DNA from: Amphiura filiformis
Lineage: Eukaryota; Echinodermata; Ophiuroidea; Amphilepidida; Amphiuridae
Direction of reading: 5' to 3'
DNA length: 64,000 nt
NCBI RefSeq assembly: GCF_039555335.1
Contig: NC_092646.1
Location: 23,042,893 to 23,106,892, forward strand
Below are positions 12,071-25,000 of this stretch, one piece after another. Numbering within the stretch: the stretch's first letter is position 1; every line of letters starts with the position of its first letter. Made by a program: the position numbers and the translations under genes. A model generated the notes under the pieces. The model was not told where the DNA came from, searched no databases, and saw only the letters and a list, made by a program, of their open reading frames with translations.

Positions 12071-13145
12071 CCCAACAGTCCTGATGAACTTATTCAAGGA
12101 CTTGCTTATCACTGTTGCTAAAGGTAATTAGTTAACATTAAAAAGGCGAAAACCAATAAAGAGAGAGAAGAAAACTATGCTTTCCTTACTTATCATTTAT
12201 TGATTCAATGACTGATGAGCAACATAACATATGTGACCATCCAGCACAACTGAGCCCTGAAGTCGCCAATCATCATTTTTGAGATATTCAACCAAAATAT
12301 TCTGCTTGAAATTAGCTTTAAAATGATGTATATCATGTCTATAGTACTTGACATTTAAGTAGTGAAAAATCAATAAAACAGTCAATAAATCCTTTGTTTC
12401 CTATTGTTTATTGTTAAGTTCAATGGAGCATATCTCAATAGTGGCACTGGAGACATCCGGGCTCAGTTGTGGTGGATGGTCACATATATTATTCTTATAT
12501 AACACTGACATATTAATGTCAATAATTTTGAAAAGAATAGCGATCTAATTTGTTACAATAAGAGTACAATTAAAAAATTATCTTTAATAACAAGTTTTAT
12601 TTTTTATCTGTTTTGATTGATACTGTTTACTATGTTAATGTCTAATACTTCAATCAAATAAATAAACATGTCATGACATGTTTTATGATGATGAATTTTT
12701 CTCAAGTTTCGTAATACTGGCCACTTGTAATTGGTTCACGAATATAGTTCAAAACAGTTCATTGATTTCATTCAGTTTGTGCAAATATATATCGGAAGTT
12801 ACAAAATGTTCAAAAGGTCTTTTTCTGTATCCAGGAAGTAAAATATTGGTTGATCTATCACTTCAAATATTTACTTTACCATTGATGAATAGTAACATTT
12901 AAAGTTTGAAAAACTTGCTACCACCAATTTGACTTTGTTGTCAAGTGCAAAGTAGTCTCAATAAATATTGGTCTGCCTGAACTTTTGTCAGGAGGGCAAA
13001 GAAAAAATTCTGCCCAGCGATCATTAGTTTGGCCCAATTTTTGCATGCAAAAGGTTTCAGTTTCATACCACTACTACTGTGGTTTCATACTATATGATTT
13101 TGAAAGTTGATACACACTGGATTAATTTCGAGCGCAGCATGCAAA

Positions 13146-13247
13146 AATGTGCAATTTTACACAGTTTTATACCAAAATTATTTGCAATTTTACACAATTT
13201 TATACCAAAATAATTTGCAATTTTACACAATTTTATACCAAACTACT
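13146..13247. repeat. 33-bp tandem repeat, three units
   Basis: The unit TTTGCAATTTTACACAATTT plus 13 bases is repeated three times with few changes. Because 33 is a multiple of 3, it leaves an open frame (CNFTQFYTKII repeated) that should not be read as a protein without other support. Confidence 0.85.
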
Positions 13248-13649
13248 GTTAATAAATAGGAAGAATACATCTATTTACATTAATGAATCATATTTGCATT
13301 GTATAGGCATTAATTATAATTATCAATAATCATTATCTTATGTACATAGTACATACATTGTGTAACACAGCCACAGATTTTATTATATTAATATTAGACC
13401 GCTTCAGCTCAACACAGCAGAAAATATTTTAAGCAACCTAGTTGTTCAGCTTCGCTACTTAAACAACTTGTTTAAAAAAACCTATATTTCACAAGTTGTT
13501 TGAAATGTATGTTTTTTTTAAAACAAGTTGTTTAACTTTAAGTAGTGTCCCTGAACAACCGGGTTGCACAAAATATTTTTTGCTGTGAAGGTGAAAAAAA
13601 CAACAACAATGCCTTGTTCTACAGGCGGACTTGGGACTTTCCAAGTTAA

Positions 13650-13967
13650 AGGATTGTCGGGCAATCACAACATTATGTCTTTTATGTTAGAAAAATAATT
13701 ATCAAGCACGAATCACATGATTTTATTTAAAACAAAGTCATATTAACCATAAAAAACGAATAAAAACAGCCATCTCAGTCTCAACACGTGATATTCAAAA
13801 TTCCCGCGCCAAAATTGTCTAGAGCAGAATTTTGAATATCGCGTGTTGAGAGATCGCTGTTTTTATGGTTAATATGAGTTTGTTTTAAATAAAACCATGT
13901 GATTCGTGCTTCATAAATATTTTTCTAACATATAAGACATAATGTTGTGATTGCCGGACACTTCCTT
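13650..13967. mobile_element. TTAA-flanked foldback MITE
   Basis: TTAA at 13646-13649 and 13968-13971 flanks arms that start AGGATTGTCGGGCAATCAC and end GTGATTGCCGGACACTTCC. The arms are inverted over more than 120 bp. A TTAA duplication is the hallmark of piggyBac-type integration. Confidence 0.75.
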
Positions 13968-14697
13968 TTAAGTAAGTTTGGTCAGTCACAATTTCAGTTT
14001 TATCTGGAAGAGGCTAAAAATGACCATAAAAAAATCGCAGAAAGTTTTTTTAAAAATTTTTAATTCAAAATATTTCAGTCAAAATATCCACTTAGGCCAT
14101 AAAACTGCTGTTTTTACTTGCATACGTGCAAGAAAAATCCCCACAACTTTGCAAAAATCTGGTTCGGTCATTTCCATACAACAGGTTGTTTTTTCCATTC
14201 CCTAATATTATGGAACCCACATGATTTGCATGTGATATTATTTGAACAGATATAACGCATGACTGAACTTTTCTGTGGGATTTACTTCACTGACAGCGAC
14301 ACTTTGCAGCTTTATCAACCATGTTGATATAACTAATGATGTATAAGAAATGATTTCATATTGTTTAACCACAATTGTGTGAACTTGCTATCATTTACAA
14401 CCATTTTGCATAGAAAGCTTTATCACTATGAATGATGAGGTGTTCAACTTTTTATATTCTGATATTATTCAATCTCAAAAATATAACAAAAACATGATAG
14501 ATATGCAGTATTTGTACAAATATATACAATTTTTTACATAAAATGTTTTCACAGTTTGTATTCATTTAGTCTGTCACATCAAACAGGTCATTTTTTCTCC
14601 AATTTTTTTAACATCTAAATATAATGTATGACATGTTTCATACAGGTACTGGTGTACATGTAGGAAATCTTAGGGGACTTCTATAGCCCCATTACCA

Positions 14698-14898
14698 GGG
14701 ACTGTCTTTTGGAATTCGCAGGAGAGCATTAAATAGCTCTTCTGGAGCCTTCAAGGAGAGCTGTTTAGAGCATTTACAATTGAATGTAAAGAGAGAATGG
14801 TCAACTAAGGAGAGCCAAAAATCACTCTCCTAGATCAGATTTAAGGAGAGCAGTACCGTAGAGAGTGATTGCTCTCACTCTCCTCAAAAGGCAGTCCC
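14698..14898. mobile_element. MITE (TIR GGACTGTCTTTTG), copy 1
   Basis: The ends GGGACTGTCTTTTGGA and CAAAAGGCAGTCCC are inverted. The interior repeats 'aggagagc' and 'ctctcct' motifs. A second copy lies at 41706-41928. Confidence 0.75.
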
Positions 14899-15366
14899 TG
14901 CATTACGAAAGATCATTGTGCTTTACAAAAATGTAGTAAAACAAATGAGCACACACAAATATTTAAATATTAACATAACAAAGAAACACAAGATAAAACT
15001 ACCATGGATAGGTTTGCCTCAGAGAATAAATCTTACACTTCCCACAATGCAATTCTTCCATTACAATTGCCAATACTGATTTGCTATCTACTGCATCATG
15101 GGTCAATAGTGACAAAAAGTACCTTCAATCAGTACAGCACATCCAGATCTTGCAAAATATATTCATTTCTTGACTATCAACCCAAGTTTATCCAGTCTAT
15201 TCTCAACATGAAAACAAAGGGAACCTGTACAAATTAATAGAAGTGTCATTCGGGCATTTACAGTAATAAAGTGATGCATCATGTAGCAAAGGATTCTGGG
15301 AAGGGTCAGTTATCTTCTCTGGGTTTGCCTATTACCTGGTAGGGTGGTTACCACTCTGTCTGATTA

Positions 15367-15627
15367 GAGACTGTTCACAAACACTTGTTAGGGGGGCCTG
15401 ATGCAAAAAAATTTCACCGCAAATTTTTTTCGCCCCCCCACCCTTTTCAGACCTCAAAAATTTCAGGGCCCCCTCTTTTTGACATGAAAATTATGGGTCA
15501 ATCCCATGGAAAAGCATATAACCTCAATTTGGTCATTTTTTTCAGGGTCCCCCTTAGGAGGGTCAGAAATTTTAAGGGGCCCCTTTTTGCATTAGGCCCC
15601 CCTAACAAGTGTTTGTGAATGGTCCCT
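15367..15627. mobile_element. MITE (TIR GTTCACAAACACTTGTTAGG), copy 1
   Basis: The right end CCTAACAAGTGTTTGTGAA is the inverse of the left end. The interior carries G/C homopolymer blocks and 'tttcagg'. A second copy is at 62973-63275. It lies downstream of the stop of the minus-strand receptor. Confidence 0.8.
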
Positions 15628-15781
15628 TACAGTCATGTTTATGGGAAACATGTTTGCAGACTTTCAACCCAGCAGTCCCAATTTTGTTTTTATATTGCAA
15701 TGTTTCAGAATTACAGTTGTGAATGCCAGTTTGAAGGTTCCCATAAAACTACAATGACATGTATTTAAATTAAAGTACTTC

Positions 15782-16033
15782 TCACATTATACAGTGGTTC
15801 GTTAATTGTGCACCATCAAACAAAAACATGGGCGGTTTGTCGACACATTTGCAACGCAACCACAAAAAGGCATTATCACTACCGAACTTGAGGTGAACCA
15901 AAGTGTAGAACCATGGGAAGACTTCTGAAAGCAAAGTAAACATTTGGTTGGTAGATTGTGACACATTATGTAGACTCGTAGTCTCGTAGCTCATCACATT
16001 TTTCATCTTCCTACACATGTATAACAACACCAC
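15782..16033 (-). CDS. receptor B, putative last exon / 3' UTR
   Basis: Acceptor TTTCTTCCAG precedes 16033. Joined in phase 1 to the TM exon it adds only GGVVIHV and stops at 16013-16011, so the remainder would be 3' UTR. In another frame the same stretch is open for 83 codons to a stop at 15782 ([14 protein letters not shown]...TNHCIM). That frame would need an unseen upstream exon ending in phase 0. The alternative is not recognisable as any domain. I favour the short tail but weakly. Confidence 0.4.
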   Translation of the reverse strand: MVLLYMCRKMKNVMSYETTSLHNVSQSTNQMFTLLSEVFPWFYTLVHLKFGSDNAFLWLRCKCVDKPPMFLFDGAQLTNHCIM

Positions 16034-19000
16034 CTGGAAGAAACAAATAGATTTTGATCAGTGTTTCAAAAATTCAAGTGAAGTGACAAAAGTAATTATG
16101 TTATCAAAAGCCCAGGGGGGGGGGGGGTACTCAAGTTTGGTTTTGGTAGGGACGTGCCACTGAGATTTTGGAAGTAGACCCATGAATATACCAATTTTTC
16201 AAGAAATGTTGACCCATTTTGGCTAGATTAAGGAAAAATTGGGCTGTTTTCCGAAAAAAATTGAGAAAATTTTGAAAAAAGGACCCATTCATATACCAAA
16301 ATAGGCTTTGAATTGAAAAAGGGCCATTGATATACCAGAAGGCTGAAAATGCTACCCATGTTTATGCACGTCCCCGTATGGTCATTTGTACTGAGTACCT
16401 CCCCGGATCAAAAGCAAAAAAGAGACAAAAAAAAAGGAGAGAAAAAAAAAAAAAAAAAAAAGAAAAAAAATACAATTAAATGGTCAATTTATATTTTTAT
16501 CAGAAACCAAAAGGATTGCCTATGAGATAGCAATCTTCAATGTGAGTTTCAAATAATAAATATATAATATTCAAAGTTACAGATGGAACAAAATATTAAG
16601 TTTTTACAATTTGAGCCATGTGTACTTTACCAACTTGATGTGGGTAAGACAAAGATAAAACTAAAGCAGTATGCAATTAACCATAGAAGCTACGAGTACT
16701 ATCGCAACATGATCAAGTTGTTTTCCTGGTTCAAATCTTGTGTTCATTAGTTTTGATATTTCTGAGTTTGCACTATAACTTAGAACTCTATAGTGCTAAC
16801 AAGCAGGTTAGAGCAACCATTTTAATTTCACAAACTCTTTTTACAAAGATGTAAACCCTTTGAGTCCTTTAGAACAGTACGATTCAATTTATTTTCAAAT
16901 ATAAAAATACCTAATTGTGCATCATGTTCTGTCATACCTACCCAGAGCAGGATTTACCTTTTTGGGGGCCCTGGGCCAGGCTAAAATTTGGAGGCCTCCA
17001 AAGTCACTGTGAGGAAGGTATTTGCAGATTGTGCACTCAAGCATGTCAAGTGGTGAAGTTTTGGTTTACGAATACTATCGACAGTGGCGGCGGAAACATT
17101 AAATTGAATTTAGATGAAGACAAGCATAATTATACTGTTTAGATTTTACAATTAATATGTACACGAAGCGCACAAAAAAATTCAATTTAAGACTATTTTA
17201 ACCCAAAATGAACATGAAAATTGCTTTATAAAAGGCTAGTGCGTGCAAAATGTTGCAACATTTTTTGGCCCAAAATATGGGTGTTTTTTGGACGTGCAGG
17301 TCAAGTTTGGGGCCCCAAATTTTAGGGGCCCTGGGCCCATCTGGCCCAATGGTAAATTCGGCCCTGTACCTACCATTATTATATATTGCACGGGGTCGTC
17401 GTCGTCGTCGCTGCTGCTTGGTACTGCATTTATTTCTAAAGTAGATCGCAAGCTTCACAACAAGTACCACAAGAATGGCAGCTAGCAAAATAATTACAAT
17501 TAAAAGATGATTATTGCCAAGATGGCTTTTAGGCGACATGGGTTCTTCACTGACATCCGCTTTTATCTGAAGGAAAACAACACACATTAGAAAACATTAT
17601 ACAATACATTCCATCAGGCCCAAAAAATACTTTTGTCATGTTGGTGGCTCCTTTTGACCAAAATTACCCGGTAATTTTTGGTGGCTACTTTCAAGATTTC
17701 TGGTGATAAATATGAATAATCTAAATTTTATTTTGAGCCACAAGCCTCAAAATAGTTTCCTTTCAGAGGCTACTTTCTATTATTCTTATTTAATTTTCTA
17801 GAGCTATTTTGGCATTTTAGGGTAAAATTTGCCCTTTGCCCAGTCTATTTTGAGCCCTGCATTCCACCTCCTAGCACTAACCTGGAGTGCCTACAGGAAT
17901 TTTAAAAAGTCAAGTGAAATAAGTAATATTCCAACCAGTATATGAGTACCGTATTCGTTCCAATAAGCGCCCGTGCCCTAATAAGCGCCCACCCAGGAAA
18001 TTTCCAATTTGCTAAATAGGGTACGGTACCATCAATGTTGAAGTGACAAATAGACATCGATACGGTGAAATAGCTGGAGGACTACTACATGTACATTTAT
18101 TGTACAAGTCCTGTGTAAACTTGCAATACATTTTCTACATCAGAAAAGCTACTAGAACGTCTCAGCAGGGGCGGACTGGCCACTGTGGCGTTGTGGCGAT
18201 CGCCACATGGGCCGCTTGGTTATGGGCCGCTCAGGGCCGGTTGCTCAAAAAGAAGAAAAAAAGAAAGAAAAAGGAAAAGAAAGGAGAAGGGGAGAAAAAA
18301 GAGAAAGAGAGAAAAGGAAACTAGGAGAAAGAAAGGGAAAATAGGAGAAAAGGGGAGAGAATGGGGAAGGAGTATCTTAAGACATAGGCCCTATGGCCTG
18401 AGGCATAGGTCCGAGAGCCGAAGGCGTAAGGCCTAAGACATAGGCCCTAGGGCTTAAGATATAGGCCCTAACACTAAGCTATTATATTACTAGTACACCG
18501 TCGCGGCATCACCTACAAATGGCCTTTTGAATCAATTCTCTAGAAAGTAAACACAGCAAAAGGCCAATACTCTAGATGCATACAGTAAAATATTTTAATT
18601 TTAAGCCAACAGCAAAATATTGGGCTGGCTGTCAATGGAATATTGGTATTTCATTGCGGCTGCGGAATGAGGCTAGGGCCGGTATGGGCATTTGGTATTA
18701 GGCAGACATAGGAGAAAGAAAGGAAAAGAGAAGAAAGGAGGGGGATCATTGAGGGGGATGAGTAATATAAGGGCCTACACAGTGTGCCCGCTGTTTGTCT
18801 GCATAATGATAGGGCCTAAGGCCTGTAGAAATAGGGGCATAACCCCCCCCCCCAATATTTTAAAAGGGGATGGTCCATACAAGCCCCACATGATGACACC
18901 TGTAGGTCTATGTGAGTTTCTGACCAAATCAATCTCATATTTGGCCATTTTAGCCTAAAAAAGGGCAATTTTTTCGCGCTTCGCGCGAATTTATTCCACT

Positions 19001-22000
19001 GCATCATCACCAGTTTAGCTTATGCCAAAAATGTCTGTGCGCTTCGCACGCATTTGTACAATAAACTTATAATGTCGCCAAAGGTGCTATTTCAAGAATA
19101 TTTTTCCAACCCTAATGTCAAAAACAAATCTATACGCCACTGTGGAGTTTTATCACGCTCGCTATGAAATGATCAATGCAATTTTTGCCAAAGCTCACTA
19201 CCCGCGGCATTCGCTAGATGCTGTGAACTACCAAATCGCAATAGTTTAAAAAAGTTGCTATTAACCTTTATCCAGTAGGCCTAAACAATTTTTAGCATTT
19301 GTCTTTTAATAATTGAATATACTCACGATATGATAACACAGTTCTGCAAAGATGTAATTTTATATGTGTGCAAATGAGTCAAAACATAAAACATGCACAC
19401 TACTTATAAATTGAATAACTGTTGGTTTGATCTTGATTATTGCAAGTGAGTGACAATGGATAAAGAATATTTGAAGTCTGTACAAATGGAATTTGGCTTC
19501 AGAAATCGTTGTCAAATCCGGGCTTCCTGACCCCTAGAATAGCTAAAACCCTTAGTTGTCCGGGGCTTCGCCCTAGACCCCACCAGGGGCCCTTACGCTG
19601 GTCCCGGGACCCCATGCGCTTAGTCGCTTCATTTCGCTATGCCTATTTGAGTAATAGGGCCGGTCTTAATAAATTTGCCACGGCCGCCTAAAACCACCAG
19701 TCCGCCCCTGCGTCTCAGGATTCTTTTAAAACATACATAAATTTGTCTCTATCCAACCCCTTACGAAAAAATTAGGTAAACTAGGTAAAAAATAAGCGCT
19801 CACCCAAAAAGACTTTGTTAAGCGCCCTGGGCACTTATTGGAATGAATACGGTATAACAATTTTCAATATATATAGTGATTTATTTGTTTGATTTTAAAA
19901 GTAACTTATTCTTTTTTTTTTTTTCAAGCATACTTTAATTTTTGCTGTTTGTCTTTTCTTATTAATGATAGGAATAAGTAAAACCTATAATATAAAGAAT
20001 ACTAGTACTTACTTTCCTGGTGGATGGTCTTCATGTTATTAGGGGCATCACTGGTATGGGTTTCTAACAACAATAAAAAATATTTGAAGTATATGCAATG
20101 CAAAAATATTATAATGTTAAAGAATATTTTGTACCCCGGATGAGTGAGTACATTTGTAAGTATTTATCATGTGTACATAACTTTTTACATTAATTCTGAT
20201 TTTTTTTTAAATGAATAAATGAATGGCATCCTTAGGGACTGGTCACTATTTACGCCAAGGGGGAAATGGAGGATTTCACATTTTTTTTACTTTCCTGTTA
20301 AGACAATAAGCTTTAAAATTATACCAAAATTATATAAATAGCATCAATACTTTTCAAGATATGGATAATTTTGTAAATGATGCCTTGATATTTTTGCCAA
20401 TTGCTATTCTGAGTAATGGGCTAATAAGTTTCCTGCCTTACACAGGATTGAATAGGGATTATTATAGTTAATTATTGATTAAACAAACTTCTTTTTAATA
20501 AGTACTTTCAAGGATTTGAAAGGCCACTTATAACCAGGGAGCACAGAGTACTTTTTTTGAATTCTTAATGCTATTTTTAGTTGCACCATCAATTTGGATG
20601 GTCCATGGCAAGTATTTTAAGCACCGACCGGGAGACCCCCCAAAATATTCACACAGACACCCCCAGGGGGGGGTCAAATCTGAATTTCATCGAAAGTATG
20701 TCAATATGGGTATCAAATGAAAGGAAATCACACAAGAAATTCAAATATCACAATTATATCTTGTTTAAACAAATCGTTTTTCATTTATTTTCAAAAAACA
20801 CCATATATAGTATAAAATATGTGTCAATGGATGCGTTATTTGTACATGAGCGTATTACAATGGCGTAACTCCTATAGGCTCAGGGTGAGTGAAACTGCAG
20901 GGCACCCCAGACTTGCACATTACCCTTATTTTCAGTCTAAAATGATCCCACCATATGCACCTGCTTCACTTTGAGCCACAAGCACAGGCAGCCACTGTGT
21001 ATTACATTGAGAGTCTTTGCGACTTGATTGACATATATTGAAAAATCTTGCATTATCATTCTACTTGGCAATCTTACACGATATGCATTGTCAACATGTT
21101 TTTTATTAATTATTTTGTATCTGCTTTGAGTCTGCTTACCACAGGATTGATCTCAGCCACAGGTGTGAATTAGAGAATAAGGGTATTGTTTTTAGCCCTG
21201 AGTGCATCTATCGTCTCATATAACACGGCGACATAATTATTTTAAGTAAAACAACGAGGCGAAGCCGAGTTGTTTTACGCCAAAAATAATGATGTCGCCT
21301 GTTATATGAGACGATAGATGCACGACAGCTGCTAAAAACAATACTTTTATTCTCATTCTTAAACACTTCAATTCAAATAAAATATCATTACAAGTAGGCC
21401 CCTATTACAAATATTAATGAAATTAAATCCTACATTTTGCAAGGAATTACCTAGGGCTTAAAATCGATCAGTCCTGTTGTTGTTATGCGCCTCCGATTGG
21501 TTCAAATAGCGAGTACGCGTGTCGCGTCAATGCACATCGCTGACCCGTGTGATATCGTGTCATATCACACAGGTAAGAACCAATAAGATTGCAGGAACGT
21601 TCTCAAGTGTTTAAGAATCTTATTTAAAGTATGGCTTAATTATGTTGAACCATAATAACTTTACTGAAAAGTGAAAGTGCTGTTCAACACACATTTTAAG
21701 TTGCTCCTTAGCAATGTATAATTTTGTATTTAACATATCAAATGGTATACTACATATATCGCTTTGACAAGTTGGAAAAATTAAATGCCTTAGTGTGGTC
21801 TTACTAAATATACTAAATCAATGCTGTCCCATTGTTTTGTAAGAACTATTGGACAGTATCTCTAAGACTAGCTTTACTACATTTTAACAGCCCAATAACA
21901 ATTAATGGTCATAAATGTATAGATGAGGTGACATCAGTGTATATCAACCAGGGCAATTGGAATAATATTGATGTTTAAAATGGCTTTCTTGTATGCCTAC

Positions 22001-25000
22001 ATTTTTGTACTAGATATGAAATGGACCTTGATCAAAGTATGATGCATACGCATAATGCTGGGCAAAGAACAGTGGAAATTGCCATGATGTGTGCGCATGA
22101 TGTCACCTGTCACCTTATCTATTATCCCCTTTCCTTAATGTAACATACATTCTGCAAGTTCTTAATCTTGAATTACTTAATTATTATTTCCAAAATGACA
22201 CTTGCTAGTAGTAGTCGATATAATCTGTTCATCAATGCATTCATTCAGAGAGCCATTTCATTGATCTGAAAAGACACAAACAATCTAGTTTTACTCATGT
22301 TATACTCCATTTCATTTAATCTTGGCAGTGAAATGGACAAGTGAAAAACAATGTGTGCACAACTGTATCATGCAAGACATTAGCCTACCATTGCCAACTG
22401 CCATGATGAAATGACCTGAAATATTATAGGTTTGTCTTTGCTACAAACATCTTATAATTTACAAATCAAATAATATAATAATATTAGTGTGAATTCCCAC
22501 TGAGGAAACTGAAGTGGTTTAGGCCCTATAGGAGCAAAAGTACTTTTAAATGTTTCTGTGGGAAAATCACCCCTGTGAATTCCCACTGAGGAAACTAAAG
22601 TGGTTTAGGCCCTATAGGAGCAAAAAAGTACTTCAACTTCAAAATAATTGCTACAACATAAACAATGAATTTGTCCAAAATCAACTTTTGATATGTTCAG
22701 ACTTTATCCCTGGATGTCTGCTGATGCCAGTGTTTTGCTATGCTACGCTGCTGTGCTGCACAGATATTACCACGCAAAAGTTGTTGTGAAATAGGAGCAT
22801 CGGCAGACATCTGGTGATAAACTCTAGTGCACGATATCCATCAATCTATATACTTTTTAGTGTGTAGAACTACAAAATGATAGGAAGTACAGAGAGAGAG
22901 AGCTGAATACCACAAAATCACCCGTCTTTTACAATGATTTATAAAACAAACTTTTAATCAGGTCACAACTTTTAGCGCAAAATATCCAATTGATGCATTT
23001 TTGTGCATATCAGGGACATAAAGGTAATATAAATGTCAGCCTGCAATAGAAAATTCTCCTCTGGGAAGCTTGCTAAGAGAAATGACTAATGAAATTCAAT
23101 CCAAATGCTGCACAAAGAACTGCTAGACCAGAAATCAATCTCATTACAGGACATTGAAATGTTTGCAGTCAAGAGTTGAACTGTTTGTCAGCACAATACC
23201 GAGGTGTTTAACTAAGTGTTTTCATCAGAAGTGGACTGTTCAGAATCACTGATATTGGCAATTCATGCAAATGTGGTCATAATTTATGAATATCATTTTT
23301 ATCAACATATCATTTTTTATCATGACTTGGATTAATTATTGTAAAATTGTAAAATAAAATAAATACAGAGATGTGATACAGTACATGGTCAAAATTTCCT
23401 GATATGCTTTGAAATTTCCTGAAAAAATGAGCTGTCTCATTCTAATTTCTATCGTGCAGGGCAAAATTTCCTGAAAACAATAAATTTTTAATAAAATTTC
23501 ATGAAATCAGGAAAATTTATGAAAATCACATCTCTGTATTAAAGTATAAAGTTAGAAACAGGGAATAGAAAACTTGTTAGAAATTCATGTGAACTGGCAA
23601 AAAAAAAAAGTACAATTGCTTACGCTTATCTTGCAAATCTATATTTCTGCATGGCGACTCCCTGACTTTGCAGCGGCTTTTGATAAACTTGGTGATATTT
23701 TCACTCCCTTGACCTTGCAGCGGCTTTTGATAATCTTGGTGATATACGCCTGAAATTTTCAAAATTGTGTTTAAGTTTAAATAACGCTTATTGAGTTTAT
23801 TGTTCAGCAATAAACTTTTTTGCCGCCAGAAATAAAGAGGGTCAATGCGGTTGCTATGATTTTGTTTTGGTTGGTTACGGCTTTCGCACCATTGTTGTAT
23901 TATTAAATTTTACTATATTACAACCAGAGGATGGAAAGTAAACGTGATGCGCTAAAGTGTAACACGTGTTACCGTGGAAATGCCCATAAATGACCACATT
24001 TCACATGTCATGTATACAAGTCGAAATTCCCAATAAAATACATCAATTGGGAAAAAAGACAATAGAGAGTCTAGAATAGACTTGGGACATAGACCTAGAT
24101 ATTCCTGCAGATCTCTGTGACAATATTGCACTTTTTTTGCAGATTTTTATACAGGCCTTTTACACTTAGCATTACGTCCAAACTTATGGATCCTGCTGAG
24201 TCGACCGGCGCTAACGTAAACACATTGACTGATAGGGCCTAAGTGATAAAGAATAATTTAATCCCGAATTTAATATTTAACACTGGTCAGCTTGAATATT
24301 TGCCTGTGCAACTAACTTGTCTTGAAGCAAAATTGATTACGTGTTAATGCATGAATGGTACCAGTAACTCAACTGATCAAACCAGTCATTTGATACATGA
24401 TAATAACAATCATGACAATAAATATCAATATCACATAAATTATTTATATTACCATTAAAATATCATGTACGGTACCGTACAGGTATATGCTCATAGTAAA
24501 GTGGAATTTACATTCATGTACCATGATATGCTTTCTAAAGTGAAAGTCAAAACTTCATAGATAAAATGCAACTTACCAAGAATTCATATACCTTCAGTCT
24601 CAGAAGACAGAACCACTGGCACTGGAACAAGCCTAAGCTTAGTCATGACAGTTGATACAAGCAGTCACAAACACCACACCGTCAGGTTGTAATAATCATG
24701 TTATCATGCTTGACGTGTCTATCAACGGCAGCTTGAATCTTATAACTTTGAGTTTAACTTCTTTTAAGTGGATCTACTCCAACTAGAACATTCAAATCAT
24801 GCAATTTAACCAGTGCCATATGATTTGGCAAATTTGCCCACCACCGTGTGATAATAGCTATATGCAGCATGTCATGATGACAGGCTGCGTGTATAGCTCA
24901 TTAACAGCAATTCGCCTACGAGGGCAGTGTTCAACTAATCAATTTTATGTGATTAATTACATGAAAACCATACACAAATTTTAAGTTTTTATTTTTGAAA

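Noticed and set aside
13147-13329. Repeat protein CNFTQFYTKII
   Set aside because: It is a product of a 33-bp tandem repeat, with no flanking exon or promoter evidence.
17887-17895. Nine-base microexon (GCACTCCAG between TAG and GTTAGT) to bridge stalk and TM exons
   Set aside because: It preserves phase 1 and so does not solve the phase conflict. Such a short match is expected by chance.
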